Positions 48,789 to 59,915 of a stretch of 64,000 nt of DNA are shown here, one piece after another. Position 1 is the first letter of the stretch, and each line of letters begins with the position of its first letter. The stretch lies in contig NC_057321.1 of NCBI RefSeq assembly GCF_000687475.1, positions 1,922,001 to 1,986,000 of the forward strand, written 5' to 3'. Under the pieces are notes generated by a model. That model saw only the letters and a list, made by a program, of their open reading frames with translations. It did no database searches and was not told the origin of the DNA. Position numbers and translations under genes: made by a program. The DNA comes from Ustilaginoidea virens. Lineage: Eukaryota; Ascomycota; Sordariomycetes; Hypocreales; Clavicipitaceae.

Positions 48789-51700
48789 ATGCCTACGTCA
48801 CTCCATCCGCAAGCTAAATTCGACCCGTTCCCGCCCGACTTGGATCTGTATAGCTTGGTAGATCGGACGCCAAACTTTAACTGGGTTCAAAGGGTATCGA
48901 GGGCGCAAATTCGCAATCTAGGCCAACTAGAGTTCGAAAAACTTATTCAAATACACGTCATCGCCGGAGGCAAGCCACTCGTCATTGATGGCTGGGATGC
49001 CGCATTGCCCAAGTGGCTATTTAATGTTGAATGGCTAGAGAAGACGTATGACAAGAAACGTCAGTTTTTGCCCTATTCTGTTCCTGTGCTGTTATTAATT
49101 TTATTTCACAGAGGAAAACGTACGTGACATAACGGCCGGAACCGACATTCCCATGACAACTGGTCATTATCTCAGATCGATGAAGCAATTGACAAACCAA
49201 TGGACGCCGCAAAATTTCAGAGACGAACGCAGACAAAGACTGTATCTAAAGGACATTGACTGCCCAGCTGAATGGCGGGACGCTTTGCAGAAGACTTTGC
49301 ACCCGAATCTGTTTTATCTGAACGAAAATGTGACAACCTACTCAAGTTCCAATCTGAGTAACATGGAACCCACCGGGGAACAGAAAGGTAACGGTGAACT
49401 TGACAGTGCAATTGCTGCCGCCCCAGCAGGTGACCTCATGTCAAGTCTTCCCAAAGAAATGCGAGCAGAAAACTTGATGTGCTATATTGGTCACGAGGGA
49501 ACGTATACGCCGGCTCATCGGGAAATGTGTGCATCCATCGGACAGAACATTATGGTCGAGGCTTCCGGCGATAAATCCGGAGAGAGATCTGGAAGCTCCA
49601 TTTGGTTTATGACCGAAAGCAAGGAACGCGATGTAGTCCGTGAATACTTCTTGTCAATGCTGGGCCATGACATTGAGATTGAAAAGCATTTTGCGCAGAT
49701 CAACGCCTGGAAAAAGGCACCCTTTGATGTTTATCTGGTTGACCAGCGACCTGGTGATTTTATCATTATTCCTCCTCTTGCAGCCCATCAAGTTTGGAAC
49801 AAGGGCACGAGGACGATGAAAGTGGCCTGGAACCGCACAACACCTGAGACGCTTCGCCTCGCACTGCACGAAGCGCTTCCCAAAGCGAGATTGGTATGTC
49901 GCGATGAACAATACAAAAACAAGGCCATCATCTATTACACACTTGAAAAATATCACAATTTGTTACAAGAGATGGACAAGCAGGAAGAAATTACCCAAAA
50001 CAGCTTTATGGGTTTTGGTCGAGACATCGTGAGGAGCTCCCCGCATGCCAAACGGTTGTCTGCAGATTTCAGATCTCTCTTCCAGCTTTTTACGGAGATT
50101 CTTATTGACGAGGCTTTCGCTTACGAAGAAAAGAAGGTGGAGCTAATACCCTTCGACTCTTGCATCACTTGCTCATACTGCCGGTCAAATATTTTCAACC
50201 GGTTCCTCACCTGCAAAAATTGTGTCAGAACCCTCGTGGATGGCGAGGATGATGCCTACGATATATGTATGGAATGCTACGCCATGGGAAGATCCTGTGC
50301 GTGCTTATCTGGTCTACAATGGTGTGAGCAGTGGCAATGGTCAGGGTTGATGAAGAAATATGAGTCCTGGCACCATATGATCATTGCGAATGATGGTTTT
50401 ATCGACTTGCAAGACTCTCCTCCACCTTTCGAGGTAGCACGGCAAATTGCTGGGAAGAAATCTGTAGCGCAAATATGCCAAGAAGCCCTGATGAGACGCC
50501 CTTGGAAGGATATCACAAAGCAATATTATGACAGGGAACCGAGTGATTCGGATCAGTCTAATGTTGATGACAAGCCACCGAAGAAACACAGAAGAAAGCA
50601 GAAGAAAGGCGAGGTCAGGCGTTGCCACGTATGCTGCCACAAAGATTACAGTTATCGTGTTCACGAGTGCTCTAATCCGGAATGCGCAGAAGCATACTGC
50701 TATGGCGTGCTATACAGGGCATTTGATATGATGCCACAGGCAGTTCTACAAGAAGAATTTTGGCAATGCCCTAAATGCTTAGGAATTTGCAATTGCGGAC
50801 ACTGTCGACGTGCAGGCAACACCAATCCGTATACTCCTAGGAACACATCCCTTGGTCATGACACCCGGCCAATTGCCGACGACCGCAGTATCGAAGCACT
50901 TGTTGACTTCCGTGTTCATAATCTTTCATGGCTCAAAGCTGCAGGGGAAGAAAGCAGAAGCAAAGACAGCAGGAGAATGCAACGGTTGCGTCAACAGGCA
51001 AAAAACGCCAAGGCACGGAGTACGTGGGAAAGTCTAGACACGGAGACTGTTATCCAGGAAGACGCGGAGCAACACAGTGAAGCGAATGAGGCGGCCATGA
51101 CGAAGACAAATCAAGAGAGCCATTTTGACGAAGGCCATCAAAGCCAGGACTATTCTGCGATATCATGGAGTGGTCATGATGCCACAGAAGTGTTGAATGA
51201 AGGCCCGGAGGCTAAAGAAAGCGACCAGGCGACATTCACCGCTGCAGCTGGCAGTCCACCTGGAACTTCCTATCCTGATCCATCCACAAGTTCCGGCTAT
51301 GGAATCGGCATGGGATACTACGAACAAGATGATACGCCTGACAAGATCTTGTTCGACCCCTACAAAGCGCCGCCCGCCGGCGCAATGACGCTCAACAGCC
51401 TCGAGGTATCCGACTTCGTGAAAAGGTCCATTCGCGCGGCGAAGAGAAAAGCAAAGCGAGAGAACGAGGATCCAGACTTCATTGTGGGAAAACCGCATCA
51501 TAAGAGGGTCCGCCATCATAGTAGCACAGAGATTATGGATAACATGGATCCGGCTCTCGTTGATCCAAGTCTATCTTTAGCACCATCGAGTTCAACCCAA
51601 AAGCGACATCAATATAACAATGCAGGCGATGTTCGTGGTGCAATAGGACTTGCCAGTCCCTCTTTAGTACAGGTTGAACGGCCTGTTGGATCTCCTTATA

Positions 51701-53085
51701 CTTCCCACGAACCCTCGCTTCGCCATGCCAAACCACTAACGCCATACGTGGAAGTAGACGATTTGGAAGCAGAAGCTGAAGAGGCAGAAGCTGAAGAGGC
51801 AGAAGCTGAGAAGGCAGCAGCTGAGAAGGCAGAAGCTGAAAAGGCAGAAGCTGAAAAGGCAAAAGCTAAAGAGGAGAGTGCCTGGAGGGAACCACAAGAC
51901 AACGATCAGGTGTCCAAAAACCTCTGCAATATGCATTCAACAAATGCAGATGCGGACTCAGATGACTTGGTCCATGCTAGCCTTCCTGTATATGAGCCAA
52001 GACTACGATCAGCTTCCGCCGGATTTGCCTCGGAACAGAAATCGAAGAAGCGTGGCCGGCCTCGACAGTTACCCCTGCAGCCGCGCACATCCCACGAACC
52101 AGACTTAGGTCACGAAGGAACATCCTCAACAAGTATTAAAGTTGTTAAGAGAGGCCGTGGCCGACCTAGAAAGTCCCACAACGATACCGCCGCATCATCA
52201 GTTCTGCCACACAATGAGTCAGCATTCTCTGACCATGATAATGCAGACCATTATAGGAGGACCTTCAACCTTGGGATATCGTCTCCCGGCTCGAAACCAC
52301 AACATCAGCACCATGGTAGGGCTTCGCAAAGAAGCACTCCGGTTGCGGAGTCGGACGTTGGGAAAGCTCAATTGCATGAGAAGGATGTTGAGTCTCGTGG
52401 GAGCTCAAATAGCAATACACCCTCACCTAGACGACTGGTGCTTAGAAACATGCGGTCGAGCTCAAAATCGCCAAGTCGCGGAAACGAACAGTTTATGTCA
52501 ATGGCGGAACGGCTAGCCCTTCGAGGTAAAAAGTTCCGGATTGGTCGACGAGGCACTGGTAGCTCCCTAGCGAGAGGAAAAGGCGCTCCGGGAACTGTAT
52601 CCCAAACTGCGAAAGTTCATGGAAGACATTTCTTCGGTGATAGGGCAGAACGTGGTCCTGGGGAACGGCTTCCAATAGAGAAATCGTCGTTAAACAAGAC
52701 TGAAGTCAAGACATCGGATCCTAATCCTCTGGAAAGCGAAAAGAGACCAGACTTTGATCAGCCAGCAAACTCGGGCAAACGGAAAACAATCGTGAGATTG
52801 ACAGACTTGGTACCGAGCGAAGACGAGTATAATAGCACAGTTGAAGAAGGACGCGTGGAGTCATCGAGTGATACCAGTGGTGACAGTGATGACAGTGACA
52901 TTCCTGCGAATAGTTCAACTACTTGGCGTTCAGCCGTATCCAACTCGCAGGTGGCTATTCAGGGACGAGGCAGGGGCAGAGGAAGAGGTCAACGCAGGGG
53001 CAGGGGTAGAGGGAGGGGCAGAGGAAATGCACAAGGGCGATTAGGGGGTCGAGCAAATACCCGACTACATAGTACTTTATATTAG
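48789..53085 (+). CDS. JmjC-domain protein with zf-4CXXC_R1 region and AT-hooks
   Basis: Probable Fe(II)/2-oxoglutarate-dependent chromatin protein. Two exons, intron 49,060-49,111; spliced 4,245 nt, 1,414 aa. The start is the ATG at 48,789 (the open frame reaches back to a GTG at 48,777). The JmjC domain covers about residues 190-340: H226-x-E228 (PAHREMCASIGQN) and H316 (PPLAAHQVWNKG) match the metal triad, with Glu at the middle position as in the KDM4 type. A cysteine-rich segment follows (CITCSYCRSNIF, CMECYAMGRSC), then a zf-4CXXC_R1 region (RRCHVCCHKDYSY to NCGHCRR, about residues 600-665). The C-terminal half is low complexity: an EAEKA repeat, two AT-hook-like cores (KKRGRPRQ, KRGRGRPRKS) and a final Arg/Gly-rich tail. 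This architecture recalls fungal JmjC proteins such as Neurospora DMM-1, which limits heterochromatin spread; that link is a hypothesis. Confidence 0.88.
51765..51872 (+). repeat. 15-bp coding tandem repeat (EAEKA)n
   Basis: About seven imperfect copies of a 15-bp unit (gaggcagaagctgaa-like) inside the JmjC gene encode Glu-Ala-Glu-(Glu/Lys)-Ala, likely a charged helix of variable length. Confidence 0.9.
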
Positions 53086-53276
53086 AAAACCTTGATTTTC
53101 TTTTAAACTATTTTAAGCATTTTTATTTTAATTTTTTTTACTTATATATTTACGCTTTTCACCGACCCGGGCCTGATATCCCGCGGGAATTCTTTAATTA
53201 TTTTTTTTAAGTAAATGAGAAATAAAAACCCGAGTTTTAAAGACGACTTAGTTAAAGGCAGGAAAAAGTAGCGTCG

Positions 53277-54000
53277 TTATGAGTTGACAAACACCTGGTA
53301 TGCCATAATCATAACCCAGACCAAGAAGACTAAGCCGGTTAATCCCATAGCAAATATTAAGTGCCAAGATTGACCTTGTAAAATGTCAGCCATTGACCCC
53401 CATATAACGGCCTGGTGATGATGATCTAGCTCACATATATTCTTCTGTTGCAGCCAAGCCAAAGTCTCTTGATTAAGTCCATGAGGATTTCTATTGAACA
53501 CCTGTAGACTGCAAGTACTCTGTATAGAGCCGTCTGGTCCCCAAAGCTGTACAGACACGACAACCAGTCCTACGAGCCACATGACGAAGAGCACAAAGGC
53601 GCCAATCATGACAATGGCCGGTAATAGGCGGCGGTTGGCGATGAGCCAGAATATCCCGCCAATAAAGAGAAGGGCAATGCATCCAACCGTAATATAGTAA
53701 GGGAAATACCTGGTGAGACCTCGTTAGCAAATATAAGAAGGAGGGGGAGGAGGAGGAATGTCTCGAAAAATACCACGGTATTGGCAGGTTCAACTGCAGC
53801 TGTATCTGAACAAAGGTGGAAAATACTCCGACGATGCTCGCAGACGAGATGAGCATGACAAAGATCCAAAAGTTGAGCTGAAGCGGCGGCCAGTTATACG
53901 TGCGTATGTGACTGATTGCTCTTCGCGGGTGCGCAATCGAGCTGCTGGTCAACGCCGATGCAGCCTTCATGATCACCGTGGTTGGGTTCTGCAATAGCAT
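53277..54000 (-). CDS. Four-helix membrane protein, MARVEL-like
   Basis: Small polytopic membrane protein. Two exons, intron 53,710-53,773; spliced 660 nt, 219 aa from the ATG at 54,000 (a second Met 10 codons later is also possible). Four hydrophobic segments are visible: LNFWIFVMLISSASIVGVFS, YYITVGCIALLFIGGIFWLI, IVMIGAFVLFVMWLVGLVVV and LIFAMGLTGLVFLVWVMIMA, with a Cys-containing loop between helices 3 and 4 (STCSLQVF, NICELDHHH). The topology, spacing and size match fungal MARVEL-domain proteins of unknown function, and the splice site restores IPW-YFPYY at the end of the first loop. The 3' end converges on the JmjC gene, 191 bp away. The family call is from topology; the existence of the gene is firmer. 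Confidence 0.75.
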
Positions 54001-54291
54001 ATAAATGCAACACCCTCAAAGACAATATCGTAGGTACTGGGGAAACGCCAGGCGCCAATGCCCAATTCAAATATCAGCCAGCGGAAAGCCAGGTCAAGCT
54101 CTATGGGGTGTTGCTCCTACTGCCGTGGGGATACGCTTCGTCTCGTCTAGACGGAACCAGTCCTTGGTTGTCCTTTGCCCCCTCCGTAGGTCAATCTCGA
54201 TGACTGCACGCACCACCGCGTCTTTGGTCGTTGGCGCCCCCGACAAATGCTTGAGACGGAAGAGTGCTGTTGATCCCTCGTGCCGCCTGCC

Positions 54292-54311
54292 ATATATATA
54301 TATATATATAT
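54292..54311. repeat. (AT)10 microsatellite
   Basis: Ten AT dinucleotides in the spacer upstream of the MARVEL-like gene. Confidence 0.95.
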
Positions 54312-56330
54312 TCCTTTCCGTTGAAAGGTTCAATGCCTTCCGATATTCGGGCTCGGGCAGCGCACGGCGGTGACGCTCGGGTACTCGGTAGCCCAGCGAC
54401 AACTGCCATGGCATCCACAATTGTGCCCGAAAGGACAGACGGCAGCGGCTCAGGTCCAGCCTCCTGCTGCCACGTCGAGTAACTCCTAATAGTGACGGGG
54501 GCACCCGGTTCCTGTCAAATGGCTTTCGCTGCCGTAAACCCGGTGGGTCAGGAGCCATGCATTGTATGGAGGAGTCTGCAGGCTGCAGCGGATTCGGCTC
54601 AATGCACTCCGTAGAACTCGGGTGGCTGGGTGCTTGGCTGTCTTGGATCACGGATTACATTACAGCCTGATCGGGGCGGCTGGTGCAGAGTAGACACGGT
54701 CATGAATGTATTTGCAGAGGGGATGATGTCGTTGGACTCGGTAGGAGGTAGTTAGTGCCCAAGCTGATAGCGACAGCAATCATGTTGTTTCCTTGGCTCG
54801 GTTCGGCCCTTCCGCGTGCGTCACCTTCCACAATTAGCAGTTGGCTACTGCAACAAGTCGCACCGGATGTTGACACTTTTCTCACAGTGAAAAGACCCCC
54901 TAGACACAGTTGCCCAATATTAGACCGACTCAGGGAGCCAGGTGTTCATGGCGGCAAGTAGGTAGTCCGATGACAACGTCGAAGCAATGAGCACCGGGGA
55001 TTGAGTGCCCATACTCTGAGTCCGTTTCATTGAATGTCCAAGCCCTAAGATTGTGCTCGACCCAAAAGAAGAAGGCAATAATCATCAAGTGATGAAATAA
55101 ACTCGCCATACGCCTAGATGCCCTCTTTTTAGTAAGGGTCATTAGCAGCAAGCATCCCCTTTTCGCTGCCGAGCATGCTAATTGTGTGGCGCCGGTGGCG
55201 TACATCCGAGACCGGATCTTAAATGTACCTTCCTATGCATTTCTATGTACAAGATTACTTCTAGCGCATAATTATTTGCTCAAGTTCCTCTGCATAGAGA
55301 GGAGGCTTACTAATAAGGAAATTTTGCTCAGCGCTATAGACTTCACTTATAAGAAGATTGCATAGCGAGGTACTAACTGCTATATAATTTGCTACATAGC
55401 AGATAGAGAGAGTTGCGTCTGTTAAGCCCAGCATGGTCTTCAGCCAAGGATGGGGAGATGCTCAACCCTGTGTTAGTAAGCAATTACTACATATTGATTT
55501 TGAAATAGGTAGGATAGAACGCTACGTCGCCGCAGTTCTGGACCAACCCAACCGTCCCGTTGCTTCCTTCTTCCAAGTTCTACTGCGCAATAGCAAGCGA
55601 GGCTGGAACTTGCATCCGTGCGAACTTCCTACCGGGAACACCAAACACGGGCCGCAACGTGCATTAGCTCGGCTACATCCAGCGGGCGGTTTACGAACTT
55701 GCAATTAGGACAGCGGTGTGGGACCCGTTCTCGGCTCGTTCCACCAAACGGCCCGCACAATGCGTCACTGACAGGTACACCAGGCTCCGAACCATGGCTA
55801 GCTATTTTGCGGCGACGCCTTATGCTGTATTTAATGACGGTGTTCATCATCTCGACACGCATGCGCGCCTGTTCGATTCGGTGTCAACTTGGTGTCGATG
55901 CAAGGTACTATTTACGTATCGAGACATCTATCGCAAGGCTTTGCGAAAGATGCCAAGTGACACGGGCTATGCATGTGTGCCTCTTGGACACGGGGCATCC
56001 ATTTTCGCCCCTCAACGGTGTCTGCAGGCAATGTATACAGTACTTTGGTCCAAATTCCTGGGGCTTCTATCCTACTGGTTTATTCTCACGTATAATATCA
56101 GTTCGTCGCCAACCCTAACTTTGGACAAACAACAGTTGCGCCGTCATCGGTCCGTCTGGTCATACATACATCTCGACAGTGGATCAAGTCTAACTGTTCT
56201 AGGCATTCTTCCGTGCCACCGTAACATCAAAGCATACTGATTGTAACCCGAGGTGTCTGTTGTCGGGTCATTCATTCATGAAGTTGTTGGTCGGGATTGC
56301 AAATTTCTTCCTCTTCCTCTTTCCTTCTTC

Positions 56331-56369
56331 TGTTTTTTTTTTTTTTTTTTTTTTATTTTTTTTTTTTTT
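56331..56369 (+). repeat. Poly-T tract
   Basis: Nearly pure T run of about 39 bp with one interrupting A, 85 bp past the arginase stop; on the arginase strand it is an A-rich 3' flank. Confidence 0.9.
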
Positions 56370-56453
56370 ACGCGTAGCGGTAGCTATTGTTGTTTCATCC
56401 TGGTTGTCATCGTTGTTGGGTTGGCTTTTGACATGCTCGAGTATGGATAGCCC

Positions 56454-57764
56454 TTACAACAATGTCTCACCCAAAGCGCAACGTACAAGTGAGCAGCCAG
56501 CTCTCACTGTCTCCTGAGCACCAGCCTCAGTTGTAGCCAAGCTGGGATTAACCTCAACAAGATCAATGGCTACAAGGCTGCCAGTCTGGTGCACAGCTTC
56601 GCAAATGTAGTCGCCCTCGCGAAGGGTCAGACCGCCACGGACAGGAGTGCCGGTGCTAGGAGCCCACATGGGATCAAGGGCATCGACATCGAAGGATAAG
56701 TGGATCGGAGTATCGGCGCCAATATAAGCGAGAGCCATTTCGACGACACGGCCAATGCCATAGCTACAAGCACGTGACAGGAATTTGCGTCAGTTCGTCT
56801 TTGCTGCCTGCCTACTACACAAGAATCCGGGCTGCTGTGCTGGTGGGTTTCCAATGGCGCGCCACTTACCGATCAACATCAAACATGCTAAACGCCTTGA
56901 TGCCCTTGTCACGAAGGATTTTCTTCTCGGCTTTGTCGACATCGCGAAGACCAATGTAGACGAGCTTCTTCACATTGAGCAACATGTCGTCCTTGATCCA
57001 GCCAAAGTATTCTTCCTTGTCGCTCTTTGCAATGCCAGACGCAAATGCAACGGGCATGCCATGAATATTGCCGCTATCGCTGCCCTCGGGGGTGTTTATA
57101 TCGGCATGGGCATCGACCCAGATTAGAGCGATTTCACGGTTTAGACGCTCGCGAACAGCCTTGGCACTACCAGTGACAGTGCCAATGGCAACACTGTGGT
57201 CACCACCAAGAGTCAGGACGAGTCGACCCTCCCTGGCGTGCTCGTAAACCTGTCGCGAGATCTGGCGGTTGACGGCCGAAACAGTGCCGGGATTCTTCAT
57301 GCCACGATGGTCAGGATCCGAGGCGGGCATCAGCTCCTCGTATTTTTGGACTTTGGCGTCGCCATGGAGCTTGTAGCCAAGTTCGCTCTGGATTTGGGTA
57401 AGAAGCCCGGACGCGATGAGAGCTTCGGGGCCGGCATCGACACCAGCCTTGGGCTACGAGTGGAAATCGTAGTTGATTAGCTCCAAGAACCGCTGAGACA
57501 GGCGCTGATTCAAGCTGTGGCGTTTGGGTCCAAGGTGATGGGCCGGGGTTGGTGTGGGGGGGGGGGGGGGGGGGCAGGAACTGTCAATAAATAATACACC
57601 AGGGTGTTGATTGTGCCCACCGCCCACCGCCCACCACCTTGACTTTTTAGGAATTCGAATTTGGCGTTGCTTTGACTTACTTGGCCCTTTGAGAAACCAA
57701 CTGCAACAACACCGAGGTCTTGCGGGTTGGACAGGAAGCGGCTCTGAATGATGTCGGTATTCAT
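56454..57764 (-). CDS. Arginase
   Basis: Hydrolyses L-arginine to ornithine and urea; the manganese-dependent arginase of fungal nitrogen catabolism, normally cytosolic. Three exons: 57,764-57,681, 57,453-56,870 and 56,763-56,454, with introns of 227 and 106 bp; spliced 978 nt, 325 aa, the usual fungal length. The metal-binding motifs are complete: GGDHSV, DAHADINTPE and SFDVDALDP. The substrate-loop SGNIHGMPVAF and the C-terminal VEVNPSLATTE segment are also present. The first exon encodes FLSNPQDLGVVAVGFSKGQ and splices to PKAGVDAGPEALI, as in other arginases (usually GG rather than KG). The long first intron carries a 19-nt C tract. AGATAA-type GATA sites upstream (58,071-58,076 and near 58,918) would suit nitrogen control by an AreA-like factor, but this is only suggestive. 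Confidence 0.95.
57556..57574 (+). repeat. G19 homopolymer in arginase intron 1
   Basis: Nineteen consecutive G on the plus strand (C on the arginase sense strand), followed about 40 bp later by a 7-bp unit cgcccac-type repeat at 57,616-57,640. Both lie inside the first arginase intron. Confidence 0.95.
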
Positions 57765-59915
57765 TGCGGAATCGACTACAATGTTAACACTTTTTTTTTT
57801 CCTTCTCCCTCCTTTTTCCCAGTGTGATATGATGTAGATCCACTTGAGTTGAGCCGCTCAGGGTAAAGGGTAAAGAGGTGCGTCGGGTGTTGGGCGCAGG
57901 GCGTACGTAGGGCGTAGGGCGTGTGCGAGAATAGCGCCGGGGATGGATGCCGGCGAAGATTCCTGGAGGAGGGACAAAAAAGAGGAAGAGGGCTTTTTTT
58001 TTTTTTTTGGTCTTCGAGAACAAAAACAGAGAAGAAAAAAAAAGAAGGGGAAGGGGGCCAGAATAGGGCAAGATAAATAAACGTGTCCAAAAACAAAAAA
58101 CAATGGGTGGGTTGGCAAAAGAAGGGAGAAAGGGGGGGGTGAGGCTGTCAGAGAAGTATGGAGACGGAGAACGAAATACCGCGTATGACGGAAATAAGAG
58201 AAGGAAAAAAAATTTGGCTCGGCGCGAGTCGGTTTCCAGTGGGTGAAGCTAGAGATGTTAAGCTATACTTCTAAGTGCAGGTACCATGAGAAGGTGGTTT
58301 ACGGCAGGGGTTCGCCGCGGGTGTAACGAGACATTAAGAGATGCGCCACCTGGGGCAACGAAAGAGGCCAGGCGGAATGTCTCTTGACAGCAATATAGAG
58401 AGGCGGCTTCGGGGCAACGGGTTCTCGCGCAACTTGTACGAAGTATCCGTACAAGGACATGATAAATGGCTTGATGCGGGCAAAGCTGCGGCAAAGCAAA
58501 GCCCAACATGCTGGCAGACCAAAGTGCGCACCTTGCAGAGACGAAACCCCACAGCCACTATGAGGGCATTTCCCGCCGTGACAAGTAACTGGTAGAACTG
58601 GGATGGAGGTACCTACCAGACCTATACGCAGCCAGTCAGTGTTTGCAGAGTCGGCTGAGACTGCTGCGGGCCGGCAGCCATCAGGAAACTTTGCCTTGGA
58701 CGTGGACGAAATGGATGCGAATCGAGATAGGGAGCACAAGCAGGGAAGGAACGACAGCGACCACATGCACGACAAAAAGTCCGGATTCTGGGTCGCCGTT
58801 GCATCTGCAACAATCAAAGCCTTGACTTCCCAGAGGGGCCGCTCAACTACCCAAGTACCTACCGAGTACTCACCTGTGTAATTTTGAGGAAGTGTACACG
58901 CTGGTACCTAAGTAGATAGATAAGCATTTCCTCAGCTGCTATGCCTAAAATGGAAGATATACCTCCCTGTACCTTTTTTTTTTCAATATATAAACGCACC
59001 TCTGACGCGGGTATAAACGGTAAAAAGCTTAAGCAGTCTCCTTACAGGGGAATAATATAGAGAGGGACACCTTTAAAGATCCCACTTCCTTTTGGGTACA
59101 GATCCCGTTGCATGTTTCAGAATCGCAGCTGTTGGTGTTCAGTTGCTCGTTGTGGATACACCTCCTGCCGCCGCCCGGTACGGACCAGCTCCACTGGCGG
59201 AACCAACTTAAGAGGGAACCGGCCGGCAAAGCCGGCACTAACCACGGTGGTGCCACACGAGCAAGAGCAAGCACATGATCATGGTGATCCGTTGCATCCC
59301 AGCCGTATTTCGTAACCAGCCCAAGGTGAGTTTCCTACGTGCCGAGCTTGGCCAGATATCCAACCCCCTATCTCAGAATCTGAATCAGTTAACGAGGGTG
59401 GGTACCCTCCACCCTGCTGCGTTGGTTCCTTTCCCTCCAGGCCTATAAAAAATTTAGGAAAGATGGGTAAGTGTTGTGATAAGGAAAAAAGAAATAGAAA
59501 CATAAAAGGCGTCAAATTGGTTAATGCAATTCGGTCTATTTGGTCTATGAGAGCGCTTTGCATGACAAAAAAAGACGAGGCTGCTTCGCCGTAAATACCC
59601 AACCCGCGTCAACGGCTCCATCTCATACATGTGCCTTGTCATTTCATTATATTATTCGTGTCGTCGTGCCATTGAGTGTCATGATACCATTCGTTTTAGG
59701 TCGAGAGACAGGTATTTGCTGTCAACCGGTGTTTGAAGGAGTACAAAACCGGGTCTGCACCAGCCGCAGACGCAAATATATAAATCTCAGCCACCACCCT
59801 CATGGATCGAAACTTGACTTGCCGTCAACCACGTGCCTCTCTCGAGTTTCATGTTCTCGAGTTGACAGTCCGCGCAACCGCGCAACCGCGCAACCGCATT
59901 CCGAGTCTCGAGAGC
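57765..59915. promoter_or_regulatory. Arginase upstream region and spacer, no supported gene
   Basis: 2.15 kb between the arginase start and the stop of the unknown acidic protein. The first 350 bp are rich in polypurine/polypyrimidine runs (57,788-57,800, 57,993-58,008 and 58,030-58,044), typical of a fungal 5' flank. Candidate GATA sites lie at 58,071-58,076 and about 58,912-58,924. TATA-like stretches occur at about 58,985, 59,445 and 59,777. Frames such as 58,299-58,817 (minus) and 58,603-58,881 (plus) overlap antisense, lack motifs and are not called. A CGCGCAAC triple repeat is at 59,871-59,894. Confidence 0.5.
59871..59897 (+). repeat. (CGCGCAAC)3 tandem repeat
   Basis: Three perfect 8-bp units plus a partial one, just downstream of the stop codon of the minus-strand gene ending at 59,916. 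Confidence 0.9.

Larger units (their letters stand above)
54001..56453. other. 2.45-kb intergenic region, no supported gene
   Basis: Lies between the start of the MARVEL-like gene and the stop of arginase. Several frames of 60-185 codons exist on both strands (for example 54,094-54,651 minus; 55,618-56,118 and 55,716-56,240 plus), but they overlap one another, have no recognisable motif and no splice logic, so I do not call them. An (AT)10 run is at 54,292-54,311 and T-rich tracts at 56,331-56,369. The stretch 55,250-55,430 is AT-rich and may be a small transposon relic. Confidence 0.55.

Noticed and set aside
48777..48789. Earlier start of the JmjC gene at 48,777
   Set aside because: The codon there is GTG; the first ATG in frame is at 48,789.
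54094..54651. 185-codon minus-strand ORF
   Set aside because: Contains an Ile-Tyr run from the AT microsatellite, overlaps other frames and shows no domain; treated as chance.
55618..56240. Overlapping plus-strand ORFs of 166 and 174 codons
   Set aside because: Two frames overlap each other with no domain, no splice signals and no conservation that I can recognise.
58299..58881. 172-codon minus-strand ORF and 92-codon plus-strand ORF
   Set aside because: They are mutually antisense in the arginase upstream region and have no recognisable protein features.
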